This document shows, in pieces, positions 1-8,117 of a stretch of DNA of 64,000 bases. Each line of letters begins with the position of its first letter. The first letter of the stretch is position 1. A program made the translations under genes and the position numbers. The notes under the pieces were generated by a model, which did no database searches, had not been told where the DNA came from, and saw nothing but the letters and a program-made list of their open reading frames with translations. The stretch is from Paludibacter jiangxiensis (GTDB taxonomy: Bacteria; Bacteroidota; Bacteroidia; Bacteroidales; Paludibacteraceae): NCBI RefSeq assembly GCF_001618385.1, contig NZ_BDCR01000004.1:186001-250000 (forward strand), read 5' to 3'.

Positions 1-2
1 AC

Positions 3-287
3 AATCCGATTATTGTCACACTCTCCGTTTTGTTCAATTTCTTTAGCAATCTGATGGTGTACCACTATCTGCAGGATAAAAGTCAGGCCAATGTGGCTCG
101 TGAGTTGGGTGTCAATCCCTATTTTGTGAAGGATTTTCAGGCGGCGGCGAAGCGCTTTTCGGCGGCAAAAACATTGAGAATTATCGCTTGGCTACGTGAA
201 TGTGATGCCCGTTCCAAAGGGATCGAAAACGTATCGACTGATGCTGGCGACCTCCTGAAAGAATTAGTATATAAAATGTTACATTAA
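3..287 (+). CDS. holA: DNA polymerase III delta subunit, C-terminal part (partial)
   Basis: The reading frame is open from the window edge and ends at TAA 285-287, so only about 94 C-terminal residues are present. The segment YHYLQDKS..VARELGVNPYFVKDF resembles the C-terminal helical domain of HolA, the clamp-loader subunit that opens the sliding clamp during replication. The short fragment makes this a family-level call. The downstream methyltransferase starts 4 bp after the stop, so the two are probably co-transcribed. Confidence 0.72.
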   Translation, partial: NPIIVTLSVLFNFFSNLMVYHYLQDKSQANVARELGVNPYFVKDFQAAAKRFSAAKTLRIIAWLRECDARSKGIENVSTDAGDLLKELVYKMLH

Positions 288-290
288 ATA

Positions 291-1073
291 ATGAAGAAGT
301 TTATCCGGTTCGTGCTGAACCATATTCCCCGCAAGTATCTGCAACTGTTCGCTCATGTGGCCGTAAGATCCAGCTCGATTTTTTATGTGGGTAGCAAATA
401 TGAATGTCCTGTTTGTCATCATCGTTTTCGCAAATTGCTGCCTTATGGCTATGTCAATTCCCGCGAAAATGCGCTTTGTCCCTCATGTTTGTCTTTGGAG
501 CGTCACCGTCAGATCTGGCTCTTTTTGCAGGCCAAAACCGAATTCTTTACCAAGCAAAGCGTGATGCTGCACATTGCTCCCGAATACTGTTTTATCAAGC
601 GTTTCGGTGCCATGTCGAATATCGATTACTATTCGGCTGATTTGGAATCGCCGTTGGCTCGTGTGAAGATGGATATCCAGGCTATTCCGTTCGAAGAGAA
701 TAAATTTGATGTTATCTTTTGCAATCACATACTCGAACACGTGGACGATGACTTGCTGGCTATGCGCGAACTCTATCGCGTGATGAAACCCGGCGGGTGG
801 GGCATTATTCAGTCTCCGGTCAATCTCGCTCGTGCAGTGACCTACGAAGATAAAACAATCACTGCGCCCGAAGAACGCCTGAAACATTTCGGGCAGAAAG
901 ATCACGTGCGTGAATACGGTCGTGATTATGCCGACCGGATGCGTTCAGTTGGTTTTAAGGTGGAAGAGGTCAATCTGCCGGAATATGTTTCCGATGATAA
1001 AATTCTCTATCATGCGCTTACTCCAAGCGTTGAGGCTGCCAAAGACACCATCATTTATTACGTTAGCAAATAA
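291..1073 (+). CDS. Class I SAM-dependent methyltransferase with N-terminal zinc-ribbon-like Cys pairs
   Basis: 260 residues. Two CxxC pairs (CPVC near residue 39 and CPSC near residue 63) suggest a small zinc-binding module ahead of a Methyltransf_11-type fold. The fold shows an acidic loop then FDVIFCNHILEHV (about 140-153) and the post-motif VMKPGG (about 165-170), where the SAM and substrate face normally lies. The substrate cannot be deduced. It sits 4 bp after holA and 18 bp before a secreted hydrolase gene, so it is probably the middle gene of an operon. The second half of the protein is typical of Bacteroidetes methyltransferases annotated without function. Confidence 0.8.
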   Translation: MKKFIRFVLNHIPRKYLQLFAHVAVRSSSIFYVGSKYECPVCHHRFRKLLPYGYVNSRENALCPSCLSLERHRQIWLFLQAKTEFFTKQSVMLHIAPEYCFIKRFGAMSNIDYYSADLESPLARVKMDIQAIPFEENKFDVIFCNHILEHVDDDLLAMRELYRVMKPGGWGIIQSPVNLARAVTYEDKTITAPEERLKHFGQKDHVREYGRDYADRMRSVGFKVEEVNLPEYVSDDKILYHALTPSVEAAKDTIIYYVSK

Positions 1074-1091
1074 TCAATCCAGAATTTTATA

Positions 1092-2600
1092 ATGATTTTC
1101 AAGAATATCAGAGCTGTTCTGACATTAGCATTAGTTTTACTGATTTCACTTTCGGCTTATTCGGAAGTAGTTCCTAAACGTGAGTTTCGTGGAGTTTGGA
1201 TCCACACGGTTGGCAATTGGAAATACCGCACCATGAAAGCCGAAGCCATTCAGAAAGAGTGGACTAATATGCTCGATAGTTTTCAGAAGGCCGGTATGAA
1301 TGCCGTTATCTTTCAGGTTCGTCCCCAGGCTGACGCGTTTTATGAGTCCAAGCTGGAGCCATGGAGCCGTTATCTGACCGGAGAACAGGGCAAGGCTCCT
1401 AATCCGATGTGGGATCCGCTCGCCTTTATGATCGAGGAGTGCCACAAACGCGGTATGCAGTTGCATGCCTGGCTCAATCCTTACCGTGTCACCAGCAGCG
1501 AGTCGGAGGTGTTGTCGAAGATGAACAAAAAACACTCGAAGCTCTTTATTCATTATGGAAAGCAGTTGTATTTCGATCCGGGTCAACCCGAATCGCGAAA
1601 GATTGTCAACAAGGTGGTGGAGGATATTGTGGAACGTTATGATGTTGATGGTATCCATTTCGACGACTATTTCTACCCGTATCCTATCAAGGGCGAGGAG
1701 TTCAACGATGCAAAATCGTTCAAAAAATATGCAAAAAAGCAGGGCTTTGGTAAAGACGATCGTGCCAACTGGCGCAGGAATAATGTGGATCAGCTTATTA
1801 AAGAGGTGAATGAAACCGTGCATTACGAAAAACCTTGGGTGGTGTTTGGCGTGAGTCCATTTGGTATTTGGCGTAATGTGGGCAGTACTCCTGAAGGTAG
1901 CAAAACAAACGGTCTTTCCAACTATGATGACCTGTACGCTGACGTGTTACTCTGGCAAAAAAATCATTGGGTTGATTATGTAGCTCCGCAGCTTTATTGG
2001 AAAATAGGTCACAAGGCAGCTGATTATGCAACTTTGATTGACTGGTGGAGTAAAAACAGCTATGGAACCAACATCTACGTCGGCCAAAGCATAACCACTT
2101 TCAACGAAAAAGATTTGAAAGATCCGAACAAAACGCAGTTTGCCGAAAAGATGCGGCTCACCCGTGAAACTCCCAATATTCAGGGAAATATCTGGTGGTC
2201 GGGCTATCAGATGCGCGAAAATCCTTTCGGATCTATGGATACGTTGGCGCAACACTATCAACGCATTCCGTCATTGATTCCGGTATATCCTGCAATGGAA
2301 AAAACGACTCCGGCTCCTATATCGGGACTGCGATTTACGATCGATAATTGCAAGCTGAAGGTTATCTGGCAAGGTGTTCAGGCGAAAAAAGAGTTGGAAC
2401 AATCGGCCTATTACTGCATCTACCGTTTTGGTTTGGATGAAAATATTGATTTGACTAACGGAGCAAAGATTGTGAAGATTGTGCGTGATCCGTACTACAT
2501 TGTTCCCGATCCGAAGGAAAAGGCGAAATACGTCATTACTTCTCTCAACCGTCTGCATCAGGAGAGCGTTGCTTCCGAACCGGTTTATGTAGGAGAATAA
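1092..2600 (+). CDS. Secreted family 10-like glycosyl hydrolase (GHL10 / DUF187)
   Basis: 502 residues with a signal peptide (about residues 1-24, hydrophobic LTLALVLLISLSA). The mature protein opens with EFRGVWIHTVGNW, the start of the GHL10 TIM barrel (PF02638). Later barrel motifs are NAVIFQVRPQADAFY, LHAWLNPYRV, DGIHFDDYFYP and YVAPQLYW. The C-terminal ~100 residues look like a fibronectin-type beta domain. Proteins of this family act outside the cytoplasm on envelope or environmental glycans; the exact substrate is not established. It is the last gene of the holA run and ends at a strong bidirectional terminator. Confidence 0.85.
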   Translation: MIFKNIRAVLTLALVLLISLSAYSEVVPKREFRGVWIHTVGNWKYRTMKAEAIQKEWTNMLDSFQKAGMNAVIFQVRPQADAFYESKLEPWSRYLTGEQGKAPNPMWDPLAFMIEECHKRGMQLHAWLNPYRVTSSESEVLSKMNKKHSKLFIHYGKQLYFDPGQPESRKIVNKVVEDIVERYDVDGIHFDDYFYPYPIKGEEFNDAKSFKKYAKKQGFGKDDRANWRRNNVDQLIKEVNETVHYEKPWVVFGVSPFGIWRNVGSTPEGSKTNGLSNYDDLYADVLLWQKNHWVDYVAPQLYWKIGHKAADYATLIDWWSKNSYGTNIYVGQSITTFNEKDLKDPNKTQFAEKMRLTRETPNIQGNIWWSGYQMRENPFGSMDTLAQHYQRIPSLIPVYPAMEKTTPAPISGLRFTIDNCKLKVIWQGVQAKKELEQSAYYCIYRFGLDENIDLTNGAKIVKIVRDPYYIVPDPKEKAKYVITSLNRLHQESVASEPVYVGE

Positions 2601-2626
2601 ACAAAATTCAAGATTTCAAAATTTCA

Positions 2627-2669
2627 AAAGAGAGCCGACTGAATTCAATATCAGTCGGCTCTCTTTTTA
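2627..2669. terminator. Bidirectional intrinsic terminator between the GHL10 gene and xseA
   Basis: A perfect 14-bp stem (aaagagagccgact at 2627-2640 with agtcggctctcttt at 2653-2666) closes a 12-nt loop. It is followed by T residues on the plus strand and carries a matching A-rich flank for the minus strand. It separates two convergent genes and nearly touches the xseA stop codon. Confidence 0.85.
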
Positions 2670-3965
2670 TTCTGCAATACTATTTGTATTACCATCCTTA
2701 AATGCCGTCGTGATGCGGTCGCCGGATTGCACATCGGCAACACTGGTTACCCGTTTCCCATTGGCATAAGTCATGGTGTACCCTTTATCGAGGATGGATA
2801 GTGGATTGATGTATTTCAATTGTAACTCTTTTTGTTCCAAAAGGTGCCGTTGTTCCCGAATCAGGCGGTTCGTCAGGATGGATAGAGGCTGGCTATATCC
2901 CGAGAGTTTCTGATGCCGATTGGCGATAATTGTCTTTGCTGCCTGTTTTAGCTGTAGTTGATAACGTTCCAACTGCATTTTATGTTCGGTAGTTCGTCCG
3001 AGCAAAAGCTGTGGCAATTTTCGAGTGAGCTCTTGCAAACGATTTGAATGTTTTTCGCTGATCTCGTCAATGAGCTGAACCAGATTCTCTTGTTGTTCAT
3101 CCAATAAGCCTGATGCTTGCTGCATTCGGTTAACCAGAAATTCGGCGACAGCGGTAGGTGTTTTCAGGCAAGCATACGCAACCATGTCGAGAATGGTATT
3201 GTCGCGTTGGTGACCGATGCCGGTAATAACAGGCAAAGGAAACTGAGCTGTGTGTGCTGCCAGCGAATAGCGGTCAAAACAGCTAAGATCTGCGGTTGCA
3301 CCACCACCCCTGATAATGACCACCGCATCAAATTGGTCTATGTGTTGATAGACTACATCCAGAGCTTCGATAAGAGATTGTTCTGATCGGTCGCCCTGCA
3401 TGATAGCCGGAAAAAGGTGTGTGTAAAACTGAAACCCGAAGCTATTGCCCTGTAATTGGTCGAGAAAATCTCCATATCCGGCGGCGGTAGAGGAAGAGAT
3501 TACAGCAATGCGTTGAGGAGCTACGGTCAGCTCCAGCTCTTTATTCATATCGGCAATGCCCTCTTCCTGTAGCTGATTGATGATTTGTTGACGTCGGATT
3601 GCAACTTCACCAAGGGTGTAGGTTGGGTCGATGTCGGAGATGTTGAGGCTTAATCCGTAAAGCTCATGGTATTCTACCGTGCATGCGATCAGAATTTTTA
3701 CGCCGGCATGCAACTGTTCTCCGGTGGCAGTCTCAAAGTAAGACTTTAGCATTCGGTAGGTAAATGACCAAATGGTAGCTTTGTTCCGCACGGTTATGCG
3801 GTCACTCTTGGAATCTTTTTCGATCAGTTCGAGGTAGCAGTGTCCGTTCGCATTTTCGCGTATCTCGCTAATCTCAGCTTTTACCCATAATGGCTGAGAG
3901 AATGAAACGGAAATCGCATCTTTGATCCGTTCATTAAGTTCATATAGCGAGCAGGCTTCGGGCAT
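2667..3965 (-). CDS. xseA: Exodeoxyribonuclease VII large subunit
   Basis: 432 residues, the usual length. The N-terminal OB-fold (SLYELNERIKDAI..WVKAEISEI, about 6-100) binds single-stranded DNA. The catalytic domain holds IAVISSSTAAGYGDFL (about 153-168), VVIIRGGGA (about 215-223) and GIGHQRDNTILD (about 252-263), followed by a long coiled coil and a C-terminal GYTMTYANGKRV segment. With XseB it degrades single-stranded DNA to oligonucleotides in repair. xseB is not adjacent in this window, although the two are often neighbours elsewhere. Confidence 0.95.
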   Translation of the reverse strand: MPEACSLYELNERIKDAISVSFSQPLWVKAEISEIRENANGHCYLELIEKDSKSDRITVRNKATIWSFTYRMLKSYFETATGEQLHAGVKILIACTVEYHELYGLSLNISDIDPTYTLGEVAIRRQQIINQLQEEGIADMNKELELTVAPQRIAVISSSTAAGYGDFLDQLQGNSFGFQFYTHLFPAIMQGDRSEQSLIEALDVVYQHIDQFDAVVIIRGGGATADLSCFDRYSLAAHTAQFPLPVITGIGHQRDNTILDMVAYACLKTPTAVAEFLVNRMQQASGLLDEQQENLVQLIDEISEKHSNRLQELTRKLPQLLLGRTTEHKMQLERYQLQLKQAAKTIIANRHQKLSGYSQPLSILTNRLIREQRHLLEQKELQLKYINPLSILDKGYTMTYANGKRVTSVADVQSGDRITTAFKDGNTNSIAE

Positions 3966-3990
3966 TTTAGAATAAAGATAAAAGAATAAA

Positions 3991-4030
3991 GAGTAAAGAC
4001 TTCAAAGACGGCGGTCTTTGTTCTTTACTC
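3991..4030. terminator. Hairpin terminator between metF and xseA
   Basis: An interrupted inverted repeat: outer stem gagtaaag / ctttactc and inner stem caaagac / gtctttg. It lies just downstream of the metF stop and upstream of xseA, both on the minus strand. The same 8-bp outer stem recurs in another hairpin at 6662-6689. Confidence 0.6.
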
Positions 4031-4047
4031 TTGCTCTATGTCCTGAA

Positions 4048-5001
4048 TTAATATACTTTCTCGGCTACACGTTTAACGCTCTGTGTGGCCATCATTGTAT
4101 AAAAATGAATACTGGGTACTCCTTGCTGTTTTAAGTCCAGAGCCTGCATTGTACACCATTCTACGCCCACTTCAAGCGCTTCGGCATCCGTTTTGCATTT
4201 GGCAAGTTCCGTGGCTAAAGGTTCTGGAATATCTACATGGAAAATTTTTGGCAAAACAGTCAACTGATTCATCAGTGTGATCGGCTTTAAGCCCGGAATA
4301 ATAGGCACTGTGATTCCTTCTTTACGGCAACGGTCCACGAAGGCATAATACTTCTCATTGTCGAAAAACATCTGGGTAACCACATATTCGGCTCCCAAAC
4401 GCACCTTTTCTTTCAGCCAGTGGATGTCAGAGTCCAGATTGGGTGCTTCGTCATGCTTTTCGGGGTAACCTGCAACGCCATAAGAGAAGGTCGAAACCGG
4501 TTGTTTGATAATAGAGCCGTCCATGAATTTCCCGCTGTTGAAATCGTTGATTTGCTGTTGCAGATCGATAGCATGGGCATGTCCCTCTTCACCGGGCATA
4601 AAAGCTTTGTCGTGTTTGGCTTTGTCTCCCCGCAATACCAGCAAATCGGTAATTCCCAGAAATTGAAGGTCAATCAGTGCATATTCGGTTTCGCTTTTTG
4701 AAAAACCGCTGCAAATGATGTGGGGAACAACATTGACTTTGTATTTGTTTTGAATGGCAGCGGCAATGGCTACCGTTCCTGGACGATGCCGTTCGGCAAC
4801 CCGTTGAAAAAGATTTGGGCCGGTTTCTTTGTATACGATTTCACTCCGGTGTGTGGTGATGTTTATATATTTTGGATCGAAAGGTCGCAGTAAATCAATG
4901 GTTTTGTAAACCAAATCTATACTGTTTCCTTTGAGTGGAGGCAGGATTTCAAACGAAAATGCAGTTGTTTTGCTGTTGTTTATCAGGTCGATAACTCTCA
5001 T
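4048..5001 (-). CDS. metF: Methylenetetrahydrofolate reductase
   Basis: 317 residues, full length for the bacterial enzyme. FSFEILPP (catalytic-type Glu18) opens the TIM barrel, followed by NITTHRS, LLVLRGD (FAD/folate site), SYGVAGYPEKH, EYVVTQMFFDN and PIIPGLKPI, all MetF landmarks. It reduces 5,10-methylene-THF to 5-methyl-THF, the methyl donor for methionine synthesis, in the cytoplasm. It is transcribed alone. I saw no convincing riboswitch in the short upstream gap. Confidence 0.96.
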   Translation of the reverse strand: MRVIDLINNSKTTAFSFEILPPLKGNSIDLVYKTIDLLRPFDPKYINITTHRSEIVYKETGPNLFQRVAERHRPGTVAIAAAIQNKYKVNVVPHIICSGFSKSETEYALIDLQFLGITDLLVLRGDKAKHDKAFMPGEEGHAHAIDLQQQINDFNSGKFMDGSIIKQPVSTFSYGVAGYPEKHDEAPNLDSDIHWLKEKVRLGAEYVVTQMFFDNEKYYAFVDRCRKEGITVPIIPGLKPITLMNQLTVLPKIFHVDIPEPLATELAKCKTDAEALEVGVEWCTMQALDLKQQGVPSIHFYTMMATQSVKRVAEKVY

Positions 5002-5090
5002 GGATTGAAAAATATGTAATGCAGTTATGTGTCAGACGAATAACTCTGCAAGTTACAAATTTTTCGACTATCAGTCAAATTCTGTGTGGC

Positions 5091-5885
5091 CTATTTTATG
5101 CCGGATGCGCCAGTTAATTCAACGTTAACTTCTCCGATTTTGAGTTTTGAAGTGACTTTAACCGGTATTTTCGCAGAGTCTAGGCTCATCCAAATCGAAA
5201 TTTTCTCATTCCCTTTGAAAATGGTTCCGGGTACAGTGCTTGCAGCAAATTTTGCGCACATGTATGACTTGTTGTTGTTGTCTTTGCAAGCCTCATTTCC
5301 TACATACTGAATTTCAATAGGATATACTTTCCCGTTAATGATTGTATTTACACGAATTTTTTGGTTGAGTTTTAGTTTGGCGAAATCATATTCGCGCATG
5401 TAGTAGGCTGCCGATAACATGTCAAAATATCCATCGGCTTTTTCTATCTTACCGGAATTTTTAGTTTTTCCTTCATTTACAGAAATGTTATAATCAATCG
5501 TGTTGGCAGAATCGTTGAAACGATAGTGTTCCTGAGCCGAATAGGATCCTTCAATAGCATTGCGTCTCGCTTCAATTGGCAATAATGTATTTTTGAATAT
5601 GGTTGATTCAAAATTTTCACGGACTTTAAAAAAGAGGTCGTACCGTTTGAAGCTTATTCCATTTGCTTTGATGGTCAGAAAATTTGGATTTTCGTTGGGC
5701 AATACTTTTAGCGTGATGTTAGCAGCCGGTAACCATAAAACTCCCCAGTGGTAATAAGCCTTATACGTCAATACTTCTCCCGGAGCGAAAGATTTTTGGG
5801 CAAAGGCCGTGTTCGCAAAAGTGATGATAAAGCACAAAAGGGTGAGTTTGCGGAAGAATGAATATCGGGGCATCGTGTGTGACAT
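5091..5885 (-). CDS. DUF3108 domain protein, exported
   Basis: 264 residues with a signal peptide (LTLLCFIITFANTAFA, cleavage near AQ at residues 29-30). The mature part begins SFAPGEVLTYKAYYHWGVLW and is beta-rich, as in DUF3108 envelope proteins of Bacteroidetes. Its function is unknown. ATG at 5885 is used here; an alternative ATG lies at 5873 (MPRYSFF). A -7 element lies 18 bp upstream of the start, so the gene has its own promoter. Confidence 0.8.
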   Translation of the reverse strand: MSHTMPRYSFFRKLTLLCFIITFANTAFAQKSFAPGEVLTYKAYYHWGVLWLPAANITLKVLPNENPNFLTIKANGISFKRYDLFFKVRENFESTIFKNTLLPIEARRNAIEGSYSAQEHYRFNDSANTIDYNISVNEGKTKNSGKIEKADGYFDMLSAAYYMREYDFAKLKLNQKIRVNTIINGKVYPIEIQYVGNEACKDNNNKSYMCAKFAASTVPGTIFKGNEKISIWMSLDSAKIPVKVTSKLKIGEVNVELTGASGIK

Positions 5886-5903
5886 AATTCAATTAAATTG
5901 ATG

Positions 5904-5911
5904 CAAAGATA
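5904..5911 (-). promoter_or_regulatory. -7 promoter element for the DUF3108 gene
   Basis: The minus strand reads TATCTTTG, matching the Bacteroidetes -7 consensus TAnnTTTG, 18 bp before the ATG. No clear -33 element is seen. Confidence 0.5.
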
Positions 5912-6011
5912 ACGGAATAAACTCGCGAATGTTACATTTTAGGAGTGTTTCCTTTGTTTTGAAGTGAAGTTTTGTGTGAAGCGACTAAGATGTGCTATAA
6001 TACGGATGTTT

Positions 6012-6086
6012 TTAAAAAAAGAAAGGGTTGTCTCCCGACAACCACAATCAATTATTAACCTTAAATCTAATACCATGAAAAACACA
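6012..6086 (-). ncRNA. Putative small RNA, array copy 1
   Basis: Ends are approximate. The promoter has -33 TTTGG at 6118-6122 and -7 TACCTTTG at 6090-6097. The terminator hairpin is at 6026-6043 with a 7-bp stem and GGGA loop, followed on the minus strand by CTTTC and seven T. The body at 6052-6065 and 6074-6080 is complementary to the susC leader and start codon region (23955-23985). Confidence 0.7.
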
Positions 6087-6254
6087 GTGCAAAGGTAAGC
6101 GTAAAGTGGTTGGTAAACCAAATTTTTTGCACTTTTTTTGTATTGATTAATAGACTTTTAAAGGAAAATAAATTGATCTGTTATTTAAATAATTGATATA
6201 CAGTGGATTTGTAATTTTAGGGGAGGGAGGGGGAATTGTGCTTTTTAGTAAGTA

Positions 6255-6330
6255 TTTAAAAAAGAAAGGGTTGTCTCCCGACAACCACAATCAATTATTA
6301 ACCTTAAAATCTAATACCATGAAAAACACA
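6255..6330 (-). ncRNA. Putative small RNA, array copy 2
   Basis: Same architecture as copy 1: -33 TTTGG at 6362-6366, -7 TATCTTTG at 6334-6341, hairpin at 6269-6286, then a T-rich tail. The body differs from copy 1 mainly by one inserted base in the A-run next to the susC-complementary segment. Confidence 0.7.
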
Positions 6331-6499
6331 GTGCAAAGATAAGGGATTTTGAACTGGTCAACCAAAATAATTTATATAAATTAATTGATTTTAATTTGTG
6401 TTTGTATTTTGAATTTGTTTTGTCTTGCGTAAGATGCAGATATTTAGAGGAATATTGTGTTTTGTGTTTGCGGGGTGTTGGTATACCAATTTGAATTTA

Positions 6500-6574
6500 T
6501 TTAAAAAAGAAAAGGGTTGTCTCCCGACAACCACAATCCTCATTAACCTTAAATCTAATACCATGAAAAACACA
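6500..6574 (-). ncRNA. Putative small RNA, array copy 3
   Basis: -33 TTTGG at 6606-6610, -7 TATCTTTG at 6578-6585, hairpin at 6515-6532 and a T-rich tail. The segment before the hairpin differs slightly from copies 1 and 2 (aatcctcattaacc against aatcaattattaacc on the plus strand), which shortens its match to the susC leader to 12 nt. Confidence 0.7.
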
Positions 6575-6661
6575 GTGCAAAGATAAGGGTCGGAAAGTGC
6601 TGTCTCCAAATAAATTGAGATTTTTTCAAATTAATTCATGTATGTTTATGCCAAATAAAAA

Positions 6662-6689
6662 AGAGTAAAGAATTTGACCTCTTTACTCT
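6662..6689. terminator. Hairpin between array copies 3 and 4
   Basis: The stem agagtaaag / ctttactct has T-rich sequence on both outer sides (ttgtttttt on plus, tttttta on minus). It can stop transcription in either direction and insulates copy 3 from copy 4. It shares gagtaaag/ctttactc with the hairpin at 3991-4030. Confidence 0.6.
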
Positions 6690-6735
6690 CTTGTTTTTTA
6701 TTGGAAAGCCAATTTGGCTTGTGGAATAAAATCAA

Positions 6736-6810
6736 TTTTAAAATAGAAAGGGTTGTCTCCCGACAACCACAATCCTTGTTAACCTTAAATCTAATACCAT
6801 GAAAAACACA
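6736..6810 (-). ncRNA. Putative small RNA, array copy 4
   Basis: -33 TTTGG at 6841-6845, -7 TACCTTTG at 6814-6821 (spacing 19 rather than 20), hairpin at 6751-6768. The tail is weaker (CTTTCTATTTT). It is the most diverged copy around the susC-complementary segment (11 nt match) and the one nearest rlmI. Confidence 0.65.
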
Positions 6811-6935
6811 ATGCAAAGGTACAGTGTAAATTCACGTTTTCCAAATGGTCTGTGCAAGAACTGTTTATAATTAACGTAATTTATAATGAGTGATTTTTTT
6901 TAACGGCGGTATGTTGCTTGTTATCAATAATTTGA

Positions 6936-8117
6936 TTATTCCACGTGTAGAACAAGTCCCTTTAAATATTCACCTTCAGCATGATAGATGTTAATGGGGT
7001 GATCGGCTGGCTGAGTTAGCTGATGCAGAATACGTACATTTCTGCCGGATTGCGCGGCGGCGGAGAAAACGGCCAGTCTGAATTGTTCCTTTGAAACAAC
7101 CTGTGAGCAGGAGAATGTGAAGAGAATTCCGTTAGGTTTTATCTGATCAAATGCTTTAGCGTTTAGCTTTCTATATCCTTGTAATGCGTTATTCAGAACA
7201 TTCTTGTGTTTTGCAAAAGCCGGTGGATCTAATATGATGAGATCGTATTTGTCTTTTGCCTGTTCGAGAAACTTGAATGCATCTTCGGCATAGGCTTCAT
7301 GTCTTGTCTCGTCGGGAAAGTTCAACGCTACATTTTTGTTGGTGAGTTCTATTGCTTTTGCAGAACTGTCCACTGAATGAACGAGTTGTGCACCTCCTCT
7401 CAGAGCATAAAATGAAAAGCCGCCGGTGTAGCAAAACATATTAAGGACAGAGCGTCCTTTGGCATACTTTTCAAGCAAAAGCCGGTTTTCGCGTTGATCC
7501 ACGAAAAAACCTGTTTTTTGGCCGCGTAACCAGTCTGCATGAAACCGAAGTCCGTGTTCCATTGCAATGCAATCGGTTTCCTGACCCACCAAATAGGTGT
7601 TTTCCGGAGTTACGTCTGCTTTGAATGGTAAAGTGCCTTCCGACTTGTAATAAACATTTTCAAGACCTTTTACGGTCTGCATTAATGCGGAAGCAATAGT
7701 GTGACGAACGTTATGTATCGCAACAGTGTGTGCCTGTACAACAGCGGTTGTGTCATATACATCAATCACAAGTCCCGGGAGATTATCTCCTTCACCATGA
7801 ACAAGTCTGTATGTTGTATTTTCCGGGTTCTGAGCCAGTCCGAGCGTTACTCTTATGTTGTAAGCGTTCCGGATCTTTGCCAACCAGAACTGCTCATCAA
7901 TTTCTATGGGTTTGAAGGACAGAATGCGAACCGAAATACTTCCGATTTGGTAGTATCCTATTGCAATCCATTGTTGTTGTGCGGTATAAACCTCTACAAT
8001 ATCACCTTCCTGCGGATTTCCTTCGATGCGATGAATAGCTCCGGAAAAAATCCAGGGGTGAAAACGTAAAAGAGCTTCTTCTTTTCCTCTTTTGAGCGTT
8101 ATTTTCGGTAAAATCAT
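6936..8117 (-). CDS. rlmI: RlmI-like 23S rRNA (cytosine-C5) methyltransferase
   Basis: 393 residues. An N-terminal PUA domain (HPWIFSGAI..GDIVEVY, about 19-75) binds RNA. The middle (LVHGEGDNLPGLVIDVY) and C-terminal Rossmann domain (SVLNMFCYTGGFSFYAL, LIILDPPAFAKHK, FTFSCSQVV) match the RlmI family, which methylates C1962 of 23S rRNA in E. coli. The Cys in the FSCSQ motif is the expected catalytic residue. The start overlaps the stop of the upstream exonuclease gene by 4 bp (ATGA), so the two are translationally coupled. Confidence 0.88.
   Translation of the reverse strand: MILPKITLKRGKEEALLRFHPWIFSGAIHRIEGNPQEGDIVEVYTAQQQWIAIGYYQIGSISVRILSFKPIEIDEQFWLAKIRNAYNIRVTLGLAQNPENTTYRLVHGEGDNLPGLVIDVYDTTAVVQAHTVAIHNVRHTIASALMQTVKGLENVYYKSEGTLPFKADVTPENTYLVGQETDCIAMEHGLRFHADWLRGQKTGFFVDQRENRLLLEKYAKGRSVLNMFCYTGGFSFYALRGGAQLVHSVDSSAKAIELTNKNVALNFPDETRHEAYAEDAFKFLEQAKDKYDLIILDPPAFAKHKNVLNNALQGYRKLNAKAFDQIKPNGILFTFSCSQVVSKEQFRLAVFSAAAQSGRNVRILHQLTQPADHPINIYHAEGEYLKGLVLHVE

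Larger units (their letters stand above)
6010..6845 (-). repeat. Four tandem units, each a promoter, small RNA and terminator, about 240-bp period
   Basis: Four nearly identical ~88-bp blocks start at 6010, 6254, 6500 and 6736 (steps 244, 246, 236). The ~150 bp between blocks are unrelated to each other. Read on the minus strand every block has TTTGG, then 19-20 nt, then TAnnTTTG, then a conserved ~45-nt segment, then the hairpin GGTTGTCGGGAGACAACC followed by a T-rich tract. The array fills the ~1-kb gap between the DUF3108 gene and rlmI. No protein-coding gene is supported there. Confidence 0.85.

Noticed and set aside
483-905. Long antisense ORFs over the methyltransferase, GHL10, PUL and hsd genes
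   Set aside because: They are shadows of well-supported genes, with no domain, promoter or ribosome-binding support.
6075-6098. Seven-codon plus-strand ORF (MKNTVQR) repeated in array copies 1-3
   Set aside because: It ends at once at the stop formed by the -7 promoter bases of the opposite strand and has no plus-strand promoter. The start-codon look is explained by the minus-strand RNA being complementary to a start region.
6219-6236. G-rich run resembling a G-quadruplex
   Set aside because: Only three clear G-tracts are present; a fourth would need a split tract.
5939-6609. Minus-strand ORFs of 60 and 72 residues over array copies 1 and 3
   Set aside because: They run through the RNA body, terminator hairpin and promoter of the repeat units, share only the repeat-encoded part, and have no independent support.
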